Assembly: GCA_038363005.1 (NCBI GenBank)
Contig: JBBQBI010000012.1
Location: 60,858 to 124,857 of the forward strand
Reading direction: 5' to 3'
Origin: JAKOWB01 sp038363005
GTDB taxonomy: Bacteria > Pseudomonadota > Alphaproteobacteria > Kiloniellales > JACOMY01
Length of the DNA stretch: 64,000 bases
A model generated the notes under the pieces. That model searched no databases, was not told the DNA's origin, and worked only from the letters and a program-made list of their open reading frames with translations. Both the position numbers and the translations under genes were made by a program. Within the stretch, counting starts at the first letter, position 1; each line of letters starts with the position of its first letter. Of this stretch, positions 26,357 through 34,138 are shown in pieces.

Positions 26357-26381
26357 GCCTCACGACAGGATGCCGTGAGGC
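26357..26381 (-). promoter_or_regulatory. Leader hairpin upstream of the ABC-F gene
   Basis: GCCTCACG and CGTGAGGC form a perfect 8-bp stem with a 9-nt loop, 110 bp upstream of the ABC-F start. The 10-bp palindrome CCTGTACAGG (26381-26390) adjoins it. Leader structures commonly regulate ABC-F genes by attenuation. No convincing leader peptide was found. Confidence 0.35.
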
Positions 26382-26506
26382 CTGTACAGGGCCACGCGTG
26401 TGGTACTGGGTGGACGGAACCACGGCAGCCCTCCTTCGTGGCTGGGTGTTGCAGACGGGAAGGCGATAGCAGAGGTCCGGCGCCGAGGGCAAGGTTGCTA
26501 GCAAAC

Positions 26507-26624
26507 GCCCTCACCCCGGCCCTCTCCCGCCACAAGCGGGAGAGGGGGCAGAAGGGCGCCGAAGCGAGCCAAAATCTCCCCCTCTCCCGCATTTGGCGAG
26601 AGAGGGCAGGGTGAGGGCCCTTGG
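26507..26624. repeat. REP-like palindrome pair C
   Basis: Two 'CCCTCTCCCGC ... GCGGGAGAGGG'-type hairpins (26520-26546 and 26579-26607, the second with a CGAGAGAGGG variant arm) are flanked by 'GCCCTCACCCCGG' and 'GGGTGAGGGCCCTTGGT'. The latter matches the flank at 10062-10078. Together with the leader hairpins this accounts for the 385-bp gap 26247-26631; I see no gene in it. Confidence 0.85.
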
Positions 26625-26631
26625 TAGGTCC

Positions 26632-28335
26632 CTACAATCCCCCCGCCGCGCCCAGCCAGGCCGGCCCGGACGCCGCTTCCAGCATTCCATCCTTGCCGCG
26701 CGCCACGGCGCTGACGCGGCCGAAGGCGTTGAGGCCGGGGTCGTCGCGCTGCAGGTGCAGCTTGTGGCCCAGCGCGGCCAGCTGGTCGCGCACCGGCGGC
26801 GGCACGCGGCTGTCGAGGAAGGTGTCCTTGCCTTGGCAGTGCAGGCGCGGGCTGTCGATAGCGGTCGTCAGCGCGCGGCCGAATTCCAGCCAGTAGAGGA
26901 AGGGGAAGAGGATCGCCGGCATGATGCGGTAGCCGCCGGAGCCGCCCGAGGCAAAGGCGGCGCCCCGCTCGTCATAGGCCAGCAGGGTCGGCACGGCGAA
27001 GATCGGCATGGCGCCGGGGCGGATGGAGTTGGGCCGCCCGGGGCGCGGGTCGAAGTTGCCCATGCCGTTGTTCAGCAGCACGCCGGTGCCCGGCACCAGG
27101 ACCTGCGAGCCGAAGGAGGCCGAGATCGAGGTGATGACCGAGGCCATGTTGCCCTCGGCATCGGCGGCGGCGAGCTGCGTGGTGCCCTGCAGCTTCGGCG
27201 GCCAGGGTGTCTCTAGCCGCTGCTCGATGGGCCCCCAGGCGAAGGGCGCGAGGTCGGCGGCCTGCACCGGGCGCGGCAGCGTGCTGTCCATGCGGATCTG
27301 CTGGGCCCACCAGGCGCCGAGCGCCGGGTTGGCCAGTGCCTCGGCGACGGCGCGATAACCCTGGTCGGGGTCGCCGTAGTGCTGGATCGAATCGGTGAAG
27401 GCGGCGGCCATGGCCTCGGCCGTCAGGTGCAGGAAGGCGGCGGACTCGGCGCCCAGGCTCTTCAGGTCGAACTGCTTCAGGATGTTGAGGCACTCGATGC
27501 CGACCTGGTCGTAGCAGGTGACGTAGTCGAGGCCGCGATAGTGCTGCGGCCGTTCCTTCATCACGCGCGGGCGATAGGCGGCGAGGTCGGCGGCGCTGAG
27601 GATGCCGCCGTTCGCCTGGAAGAAGCTGCCGATGCGCTGCGCCACCTCGCCCTTGTAGAAGCCGTCGGCGCCCTCCTCGGCGATGCGCGCCAGGGTCTCG
27701 TCCAGCTGCGGGAAGATCATCCGCTCGCCGGCCGCCGTCTGGCTCGGCGCGCTGGGGATGCGGTCCTGCGGGAAGAGCACCTTGTAGGTCTCCGGGTAGT
27801 CCCGCAGCGTCGCCTGGTTTTCCGCTAGGCGCTGCCACATCGCGAAGCCGATCTCGACGCCGACTTTGGCCTGGCGGATCGCCGGCTCCAGCACCCGCTT
27901 CCAGGGCAGGCGGCCAAGGTGACGCTGCGTCCAGTAGAGGCCGGCCACCAGGCCCGGCACGCCAGCCGACTTGAAGCCGCGCTCGGCCGAGTAGCCGCGG
28001 GTCCAGGGCGTCTCGTAGTACTTGAGGGGCTTGGTCTCGTCGATCTCGAACAGCTGCTCGTGCGCAGCGGCGGGCGCGCGCAGGTAGGCGTCGACGGAGA
28101 TCGCCTCCTGCGCCTTGCCGTCATAGCCGGAGAGCCGCACGTAGCCGCCGACCTGGGTCATGGCGGGCTCCACCACGCAGGCCATGAAGTTGGCGGCGAC
28201 GATGGCGTCGAAGGCGTTGCCACCATCGGCCAGGATCTCCAGCCCGGCCTCGACCTCGGCCGGATGGCCGCCGGCCACCACGCCCTTGGCGGAGCGTGCG
28301 CCGCCGCGCTGGGCAGACCAGTCGTCGATGTGCAT
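26632..28335 (-). CDS. Gamma-glutamyltransferase family protein (Ntn hydrolase)
   Basis: A 567-residue member of the gamma-glutamyltranspeptidase family. The N-terminal part has 'VVAGGHPAEVEAGLEILADGGNAFDAIVAANFMACVVEPAMTQVGG' and 'FKSAGVPGLVAGLYW'. The predicted autocleavage nucleophile is Thr385 in 'GTTQLAAADAEGNMAS', followed by 'NNGMGNFDPRPGRPNSIRPG' and 'FASGGSGGYRIMPAILF'. The substrate-binding arginine block is altered compared with classical GGT, so a related acylase or other amidohydrolase is possible. No signal peptide is seen, so it is probably cytoplasmic. ATG 28335 is 9 bp after GGAGG; ATG 28341 is too close. It is the last gene of the leftward catabolic series. Confidence 0.88.
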   Translation of the reverse strand: MHIDDWSAQRGGARSAKGVVAGGHPAEVEAGLEILADGGNAFDAIVAANFMACVVEPAMTQVGGYVRLSGYDGKAQEAISVDAYLRAPAAAHEQLFEIDETKPLKYYETPWTRGYSAERGFKSAGVPGLVAGLYWTQRHLGRLPWKRVLEPAIRQAKVGVEIGFAMWQRLAENQATLRDYPETYKVLFPQDRIPSAPSQTAAGERMIFPQLDETLARIAEEGADGFYKGEVAQRIGSFFQANGGILSAADLAAYRPRVMKERPQHYRGLDYVTCYDQVGIECLNILKQFDLKSLGAESAAFLHLTAEAMAAAFTDSIQHYGDPDQGYRAVAEALANPALGAWWAQQIRMDSTLPRPVQAADLAPFAWGPIEQRLETPWPPKLQGTTQLAAADAEGNMASVITSISASFGSQVLVPGTGVLLNNGMGNFDPRPGRPNSIRPGAMPIFAVPTLLAYDERGAAFASGGSGGYRIMPAILFPFLYWLEFGRALTTAIDSPRLHCQGKDTFLDSRVPPPVRDQLAALGHKLHLQRDDPGLNAFGRVSAVARGKDGMLEAASGPAWLGAAGGL

Positions 28336-28358
28336 GTACATTTCCCTCCTGCTCCGCT

Positions 28359-28456
28359 CGTCATCCCGGCCGCAGCGAAGCGAAGAGCCGGGATCCATCG
28401 TCGACCAGTCGCCCGATGGATCCCGGATCAGCGCAAGCGCGCTGTCCGGGATGACA
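28359..28456. repeat. Interspersed palindrome D (GTCATCCCGG type)
   Basis: 'CGTCATCCCGG' at the left and 'CCGGGATGACA' at the right are inverted ends. Inside lie 'CCGGGATCCATCG' and 'GATGGATCCCGG' as a second nested inverted pair. It fills the gap between the PrpD-like and GGT genes. Element E at 33998-34116 has the same design. Confidence 0.8.
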
Positions 28457-28461
28457 GCCTG

Positions 28462-29811
28462 TTATGAAGCCTTTGCTAGAGACGCCGGCCCCGCCAGCAG
28501 CAGATCAAGCAGGCCAGCCACGCTGCCGGCGCGCGGCAGGGCCTCGATGGTCTCGTGCAGGCGGTGAGCGCCGTGCGCACCCAGCGCCGGCTCGGCGATC
28601 TCGTGGAACTTGGCGACGATCTCGGCGGCCGACAGCGGCCGCTCGGCATCGCCGCGCGCCGGGGTCGCCTCGCTCTTGAAGACACGGCCGTCGGCCAGCG
28701 CCAGGGTGACGCGGGCGAAGCGTTCAGCTGGGAACTTGGCGTTGAGGTCGGCGGCCTCGACGAGCTTGATCTTCGCGCTCATCGCCAGGATGGCCGGGTC
28801 GCTCAGCGCCGCGCCGGAAATGTCCTCCGGCGCCAGGCGGCCGCGCACCAGGGCGGCGGCGACCGGGAAGGGCAGGGAGTACTGCGCCTCCTCGGTCGAG
28901 GCCGGGCGGAACTGGTCCAGGCGGCAGGCTTCGTGGAAGGTCTCCACCGTGATCGCGCGGATGGCGCCCGGCTGGATGGCGTGCGCCCGCATCAGGCCCA
29001 GCGCGGCCTCGACCGGCGGCTGCGCCCAGCGGCAGACCGGGTAGGGCTTGAAGTAGAGCTCCATGATGCGCCAGCGGCTGCCCAGGTCCGTCCAGAGGTG
29101 GGCTGCCGGCTCGCTCTCCACCACCAGCGCCGGCGCGCCGGTGAAGCCCAGGCTGGCCAGCTCGGCGGCGCTGAGCCCCGTCATGGCGCCCCAGCCGGAA
29201 CCGTCCTTCAGCATGGTGGGGTGGTCGATGCAGCGCATCATCTGGCTGCGCGGTCCGTGGTACTCGGCAATACCCAGCGCGTGGCGCAGGTGGTTATCGT
29301 CGAAGCCACCCAGGCGCGCGGCGATGGCCGCTACGCCCAGCGCGTTCCAGGCACCCGAAGTGTGATAGTCCGGGCAGGTGGCGTGCTGCGCGATGCCGGC
29401 GCGGATCGCCACCTCGTAGCCGATCACCAGCGCGGTGAGAAATGCCTCGCCGCTCATCGGCTGGCTTTCGGCCAGCGCCAGCAGGCCCGGCAGCACGGCA
29501 CAGCCGGCGTGGCCCTTGGTCAGCACGTGGCCGTCGTGCGCGTCGAAGGCATCGATGGTCATGCCGCCGGCCAGCGCCGCTCCGGCCGGGCTGGCGCGCC
29601 GCCCGTCATAGAGCAGCCGCGCGCTGGGCGCGCCGGGGCCGGCGCCGAACGAGGCCACGGCGTGCTGGCGGATGATGCGGGATAGATCGGTCAGCAGGCC
29701 GGCGGCACCGGTGCCGGCAAGGTCGAGCAGGCAGCGGCTGGCCTGGGCCTGCACGGCGGCCGGCAGGTCGGCGAAGCGCGTCTGAGTGACGAAGGCGTGG
29801 AGCGTGGTCAT
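28462..29811 (-). CDS. MmgE/PrpD family protein
   Basis: A 449-residue protein of the 2-methylcitrate dehydratase / cis-aconitate decarboxylase fold. Family blocks are 'CLLDLAGTGAAGL', 'AALAGGMTIDAFDAHDGHVLTKGHAGCAVLPGLLAL', 'ALVIGYEVAIRAGIAQHATCPDYHTSGAWNALGVAAIAARLGG', 'LKDGSGWGAMTGLSAAELASLGFTG' and 'YFKPYPVCRWAQPPVEAAL'. The conserved Asp-His dyad and Lys (KDGSGW) are present. ATG 29811 starts the homology. Members act on small carboxylic acids; here the context is a catabolic series with a monooxygenase and a methyltransferase. The exact substrate is not inferable. Confidence 0.88.
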   Translation of the reverse strand: MTTLHAFVTQTRFADLPAAVQAQASRCLLDLAGTGAAGLLTDLSRIIRQHAVASFGAGPGAPSARLLYDGRRASPAGAALAGGMTIDAFDAHDGHVLTKGHAGCAVLPGLLALAESQPMSGEAFLTALVIGYEVAIRAGIAQHATCPDYHTSGAWNALGVAAIAARLGGFDDNHLRHALGIAEYHGPRSQMMRCIDHPTMLKDGSGWGAMTGLSAAELASLGFTGAPALVVESEPAAHLWTDLGSRWRIMELYFKPYPVCRWAQPPVEAALGLMRAHAIQPGAIRAITVETFHEACRLDQFRPASTEEAQYSLPFPVAAALVRGRLAPEDISGAALSDPAILAMSAKIKLVEAADLNAKFPAERFARVTLALADGRVFKSEATPARGDAERPLSAAEIVAKFHEIAEPALGAHGAHRLHETIEALPRAGSVAGLLDLLLAGPASLAKAS

Positions 29812-29900
29812 GCGAACCAGCCTAGGACAGCGGTTGGCGAGGACTGGGCGGAATTCGACGGAATCTGGCGTCTTTCCCCCGGCGGCGTCCGGCCGAGCGG

Positions 29901-31562
29901 TCAGGCGGCGTCGGCGGTCTCGGCGTGCTGCAGCACAAAGCCCTCGTAGCCGCCGGCCGCCACTTCGGCGCAGCGCTTGCGATAGTGCGCCATGCCGCCG
30001 GCATAGGGCATGAAGACGCGCGGCTTGCCGGGCACGTTGGCGCCGAGATACCAGCTGTGCGGCACGCGCGACAGCAGCGTTGCGTCGGCGGCGCGCTTCA
30101 CCTCCCGGCCCCAGTCTTCCACCGCGGCCGCGCTCGCCTCGATCCGCGTCAGGCCCTGGGCGCGCAGATGGGCAAGGCAGTCGGTGATCCACTCGACATG
30201 CTGCTCGATGGGCACCGGCATGTTGCAGAGCACCGAGGGACTGCCCGGCCCGGTGATGGTGAAGAGATTGGGGAAGCCTGCCACCTGCAGCCCCAGGTAG
30301 GTCTGCGGTCCGGCCTCCCATGCCTTGGCCAGGGTCCGGCCCTCCAGGCCGGTGATGTTGAGCTTGATCAGCGGCCCGGTCAGCGCGTCATAGCCGGTGG
30401 CGAAGACCAGCACGTCGAGCGCGATCTCCCGCCCGCTCTGCAGGCGAAGGCCGCCGGGCGTGGCGCAGGCGATGGGATCGGCGCGCACGTCGATCAGCTC
30501 GACGTTGTCGCGGTTGAAGGTCTCGAAGTAGCCGCTGTCGATCGGCGGGCGCTTGGCGGCGTAGGGATGGTCGATGTCCGCCAGGCGCTCGGCGGTCGCC
30601 GGGTCCTTCACGATCTGGCGGATCTTGTCCTTCAGGAAGGCGGCGAGCCTGGCATTGGCGCTTTCGTCCAGCAGCACGTCGCGGAAGCCGGCGCGGAACT
30701 GCAGGCCGCCGAAGTCCCATGCGCGGCCAAGGATCTCCCGCAGCTCATCGTCCGACACGGCGTGCACCGAGCGGTCCTCGACGGCGAAGGGATGGCCGTT
30801 CGTGGTGGCGTGCATGACGCCGCGGATCTCGGCCAGGTTGTCGCGGATCCAGGCCTTGCGCTCGTCGGTCAGCGGCTGGTTCCGCGCCGGGCTGCTGTAG
30901 TTCGCCGTACGTTGGAACACCGTCAGCTGCTTCGCCTCGGCGGCGATCGCTGGGGCGACCTGGATGCCGGTGGAGCCGGTACCGACCTGGCCGACGCGCT
31001 TGCCGGCAAGGTCCACGCCGTCATGCGGCCAGGCGCCCGTGTGGTACCAGTCGCCCTTGAAGTCCTCGAGCCCGGGGATGCTGGGCACGTTGGCGGTGGA
31101 GAGGCAGCCGACGCCGGTGATCAGGAAGCGCGTGGACAGCACCTCGCCACCAGCGGTCGTCACGCGCCACAGGTTGGCTGCCGCGTCGTAGCGGCAGGCG
31201 GTGACCTCAGTGTCCAAACGAATGTCGCGCTTCAGGTCCAGCCGGTCGGCGACGTAGTTCATGTAGCGCCGGATCTCGGCATGGTCGGGATAGCGCTGCG
31301 ACCACTCCCAGCCACGCCAGAGTTCCTCGGAAAAGGCGTAGCAGTAGGAATGGCTCTCGGAATCGCAGCGCGCGCCGGGATAGCGGTTCCAGTACCAGGT
31401 GCCGCCCACCCCGCCGCCGCGCTCGACCACCAGTGCGCGCAGCCCCAGGCGATCGCGCAGGCTGTGCAGCATATAGAGGCCAGCGAAGCCGGCGCCGATG
31501 ATCAAGGCATCGAGCGGCTCGCCGGGCCGGCGCGGGCTAGGGGCGGAGGAAGTGTCAGGCAT
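29901..31562 (-). CDS. Flavin-containing (Baeyer-Villiger type) monooxygenase
   Basis: A 553-residue FAD- and NADPH-dependent oxygenase. The FAD Rossmann motif 'IIGAGFAGLYML' is at residues 21-32, followed by 'GVGGTWYWNRYPGARCD'. The Baeyer-Villiger fingerprint F-x-G-x-x-x-H-x-x-x-W-P is met by 'FKGDWYHTGAWP' (residues 168-179), and the NADPH motif 'GTGSTGIQV' is at 194-202. A late 'FATGYDALTG' is the usual second FAD-contact region. Such enzymes insert oxygen into ketones to form esters or lactones. It is the second gene in the leftward series after mttB, 149 bp downstream of it. Confidence 0.9.
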   Translation of the reverse strand: MPDTSSAPSPRRPGEPLDALIIGAGFAGLYMLHSLRDRLGLRALVVERGGGVGGTWYWNRYPGARCDSESHSYCYAFSEELWRGWEWSQRYPDHAEIRRYMNYVADRLDLKRDIRLDTEVTACRYDAAANLWRVTTAGGEVLSTRFLITGVGCLSTANVPSIPGLEDFKGDWYHTGAWPHDGVDLAGKRVGQVGTGSTGIQVAPAIAAEAKQLTVFQRTANYSSPARNQPLTDERKAWIRDNLAEIRGVMHATTNGHPFAVEDRSVHAVSDDELREILGRAWDFGGLQFRAGFRDVLLDESANARLAAFLKDKIRQIVKDPATAERLADIDHPYAAKRPPIDSGYFETFNRDNVELIDVRADPIACATPGGLRLQSGREIALDVLVFATGYDALTGPLIKLNITGLEGRTLAKAWEAGPQTYLGLQVAGFPNLFTITGPGSPSVLCNMPVPIEQHVEWITDCLAHLRAQGLTRIEASAAAVEDWGREVKRAADATLLSRVPHSWYLGANVPGKPRVFMPYAGGMAHYRKRCAEVAAGGYEGFVLQHAETADAA

Positions 31563-31711
31563 GGTCCGGCAACCCAGTCTGTCAGTCTCGATGGCGGGAG
31601 TGACAGTGTCAGGCGCCAAGCTGGCGAGTGCAAGCGGCGCGGGCCGCCATGCGCCTGATGTGGCACGGCAAATTCCGCGTAAGGCCCCCAGCGAAACGCA
31701 GGGGTCGGCCC

Positions 31712-33286
31712 TCAGTAGAGCAGCGGCGCGCCACCTTCCTCCGTGCGCTTGGCGACAAAGGCGTCGAGCTCCTCGACCTTGGCGGGGTCCAGCGGCGGCG
31801 GTACGTACTCGGCCAGCAGGTCCTTCCACAGGCGGTTGGCGCGGGTCAGCGCGTCCCTGGCGCCGTCCTCCTTCCACTGCGCGTAGCTGCGCCAGTCGGA
31901 CAGCAGCGGCAGGTAGAAGGCGGTCTCGTAGCGGTCCAGCGTATGCTGGTGGGCGAAGAAGTGGCCGCCGGGGCCGACGTCGCGCACCGCCTCCAGCGCC
32001 AGGCTGGCGTCATCCACCGTGATAGGCTGCGTCGCTTCCCGCATGATCTGCAGCATCTCGGCGTCGAGGATGCACTTCTCGTAGGAGACCGCGAGGCCGC
32101 CCTCGACCCAGCCGACGCCGTGCAGCATCAGGTTGACGCCGCTTTGCAGGATGCCCCAGAGCGGGATCGCCGTCTCATAGGCCGCCTGCAGGTCCACCGT
32201 GGGCGAGGAGTTCATCGGTGAGGCCCGCAGCGGCATGCCGTAGCGCCGCGCCAGCTGCCCGCCGGCGAACTGCATCTTCACGAACTCCGGTGAGCCATAG
32301 ACCGGCGAGCCCGAGCGCAGGTCGACGTTGACGCCGACCGCGCCATAGACGATGGGCGCGCCGGGGCGCACCAACTGCGCCAGGGTGGTGCCGGCCAGGA
32401 TCTCCGCATTCATCACCGCCAGCGTGCCGGCCAAGGTGACCGGCATGGCGGCGCCGGCCAGCGCGAAGGGCGTGATGCAGAGCGGCTGGCCCAGCTTCGC
32501 CATCTCGATGATGCCGTGCAGCATGGCCTGGTCGATCTGCAGCGGCGAGTTGGTATTGATCAGCGAATAGAGGCCGGGCCGGGCTACCTGCTCCTCGTAC
32601 GTCACGCCGCGGGCGATGCGCACCATCTCGAAGACGTCGTGCATGCGCTGCGGCGCGAAGGTGAAGGTCCAGGCCACCTTGTCGGTCAGCGTGAGCTGCG
32701 CCCGCGTGGTCTCCAGGTGGCGGATGTTGATATCGACGTCGATCGGCTCCGGCGCGTAGCCGGCGTTCAGGTGCACGACGTTCAGCGCCTGCGCCAGCTT
32801 CAGCAGTTCGCAGTAGTCGGCCCAGTTGCCGTTGCGCCGGCCGCGATCCAGGTCGACCACGTTGGGCGGGCCGACGCAGGTGGCGACGCAGACCTCGTCG
32901 CCGCCCAGCACCAGGTCGTGCGCCGGGTTGCGCGCATGCAGCCCGACGGTGGCCGGCACCTTGGCGATCATCGCCTCGACCAGGTGGCGGTCGAAGTAGA
33001 CACGGTTGCTGTCGTTGTCGACCCGGCAGCCGGCGGCCTTCAGGATGTCGCGTGCTTCAGGCAACAGAATGGCGCAGCCGATGGTCTCCAGGATGTCGAG
33101 CGAGGTGCGGTGGATCGCCTCCAGCGCGTCGGCCGACAGCGCCTCCACCGGCTTCAGGCTGTTCTTCCAGCGCCCCCAGGGCAGCTGCCGCGCCTTGACG
33201 CGCCGCGCGCTGGTGTCCAGCCTGCGGCGGCGGCCGTGCCTGGCTTCGCCGGCGGGGGCCTCAAGCGGGGCGTCGCCCTCGGTCAT
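31712..33286 (-). CDS. Trimethylamine methyltransferase (MttB)-family protein
   Basis: A 524-residue protein of the MttB superfamily, which transfers methyl groups from quaternary or tertiary amines to a corrinoid protein. Typical blocks include 'IHRTSLDILETIGCAILLPEARDILKAAGCRVD', 'NPAHDLVLGGDEVCVATCVGPPNVVDLDRGRRNG', 'HLETTRAQLTLTDKVAWTFTFA' and 'PMNSSPTVDLQAAYETAIPLWGILQSGVNLMLHGVGWVEGGLAVSYEKCILDAEML'. There is no in-frame TAG, so this is the non-pyrrolysine type, whose known members demethylate glycine betaine, proline betaine and relatives. No corrinoid (MttC-like) gene is adjacent. A palindromic operator sits 10 bp upstream of ATG 33286, and a TetR gene is divergent. Confidence 0.88.
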   Translation of the reverse strand: MTEGDAPLEAPAGEARHGRRRRLDTSARRVKARQLPWGRWKNSLKPVEALSADALEAIHRTSLDILETIGCAILLPEARDILKAAGCRVDNDSNRVYFDRHLVEAMIAKVPATVGLHARNPAHDLVLGGDEVCVATCVGPPNVVDLDRGRRNGNWADYCELLKLAQALNVVHLNAGYAPEPIDVDINIRHLETTRAQLTLTDKVAWTFTFAPQRMHDVFEMVRIARGVTYEEQVARPGLYSLINTNSPLQIDQAMLHGIIEMAKLGQPLCITPFALAGAAMPVTLAGTLAVMNAEILAGTTLAQLVRPGAPIVYGAVGVNVDLRSGSPVYGSPEFVKMQFAGGQLARRYGMPLRASPMNSSPTVDLQAAYETAIPLWGILQSGVNLMLHGVGWVEGGLAVSYEKCILDAEMLQIMREATQPITVDDASLALEAVRDVGPGGHFFAHQHTLDRYETAFYLPLLSDWRSYAQWKEDGARDALTRANRLWKDLLAEYVPPPLDPAKVEELDAFVAKRTEEGGAPLLY

Positions 33287-33296
33287 CGCGGAGTCT

Positions 33297-33314
33297 CCAT
33301 ACAGTCCTGTATGG
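33297..33314. promoter_or_regulatory. TetR-type operator, copy 1
   Basis: CCATACAG-TC-CTGTATGG is a perfect palindrome with 8-bp arms in the 75-bp divergent gap between the MttB-family gene and the TetR gene, ending 10 bp from the methyltransferase start. A near-identical copy lies at 36943-36960 at the same distance from another start codon. The size and location fit a TetR-family operator. Confidence 0.8.
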
Positions 33315-33361
33315 TATGGCGCCGCGCAGGCGGTTTAGTCAACGGGGACCGGCGACGGGTC

Positions 33362-33961
33362 ATGGTGCAGAGCGAGCGCAATTTCCTGACCCGCGGCGAC
33401 TGGTTGGAGGCCGCCAAGCGCATCCTGCTGACCGAAGGCATCGAGCAGGTGAAGGTGCAGCGCCTGGCGGCCCGCCTGAAGGTCACGCGCGGCTCCTTCT
33501 ACTGGCACTTCAAGAGCCGGCAGGAGCTGCTGGACGCCCTGCTAGCGGCCTGGCGGCGCAGCAACACCGAGGCGCTGGTGGCCGCCATCACGCAGCCCGG
33601 GCAGGACCTGGAAGAACGCATTCTGGCGCTCTTTCGTCTCTGGCTTGACGAGGATGTCTTCGACCACCGCCTCGACACCGCCCTGCGCGACTGGGGCCGC
33701 AAGAAGCCGGCGGTACGCCAGGCGGTGGACGAAGCCGACCGCCGCCGCATCGCCGCCATCGAGCAGGGCTTCCTGGAGGCCGGCTTCGAGCCGCTGGAGG
33801 GCCGCACGCGGGCCGAGGTGCTCTACTTCACCCAGGTCGGCTACTACACCCACGAGATCCGCATCGGCCGCGCCGAGCGCATCCGCCGCTGGCCGCTGTT
33901 CTATCGCATCTTCACCGGCCGGACGATGAGCAAGGCGCGGGTGGCGGGGCTGGAGGGGTAG
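33362..33961 (+). CDS. TetR/AcrR-family transcriptional regulator
   Basis: A 199-residue regulator. The N-terminal helix-turn-helix is seen in 'RGDWLEAAKRILLTEGIEQVKVQRLAARLKVTRGSFYWHFKSRQELLDALLAAW' (residues 11-64), ending in the TetR 'SFYWHFKSR' hallmark. The rest is the helical ligand-binding domain. ATG 33362 begins the family similarity; upstream frame is antisense to mttB. The palindrome at 33297-33314 lies between it and mttB, so auto-regulation plus control of mttB is predicted. The matching palindrome before the flavin oxidoreductase gene adds that gene to the predicted regulon. Confidence 0.92.
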   Translation: MVQSERNFLTRGDWLEAAKRILLTEGIEQVKVQRLAARLKVTRGSFYWHFKSRQELLDALLAAWRRSNTEALVAAITQPGQDLEERILALFRLWLDEDVFDHRLDTALRDWGRKKPAVRQAVDEADRRRIAAIEQGFLEAGFEPLEGRTRAEVLYFTQVGYYTHEIRIGRAERIRRWPLFYRIFTGRTMSKARVAGLEG

Positions 33962-33997
33962 GGGGCAAGTTGCGCTCTCGCCTTGCCCATCCCACAG

Positions 33998-34116
33998 TGT
34001 CACCCCGGCCGAAGCGCCGGGGTCCATGCTGCGGCTGTCGCCGGCGGCAGGGGTCCAATCCGGCGCCCGGTCCATTCCATGGGTCCCGGCGCGCGCTTCG
34101 CTTGGCCGGGATGACG
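33998..34116. repeat. Interspersed palindrome E (GTCATCCCGG type)
   Basis: 'TGTCACCCCGGCC' on the left and 'GGCCGGGATGACG' on the right are near-inverted ends with nested short palindromes between, including 'GGTCCATTCCATGGGTCC'. It lies between the convergent TetR and KAP-NTPase genes. It shares its layout with element D. Confidence 0.75.
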
Positions 34117-34138
34117 ATTAAGACCGCGATGATTGCGA

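Noticed and set aside
26341..26592. 83-codon reverse frame upstream of the ABC-F gene, considered as a leader peptide
   Set aside because: It mostly translates the REP palindrome (the common 'SRLWRERAGVRA' peptide of such repeats) and is far longer than typical leader peptides.
29925..31658. 577-codon forward frame opposite the monooxygenase
   Set aside because: Antisense to clear FAD/NADPH motifs; no family similarity.
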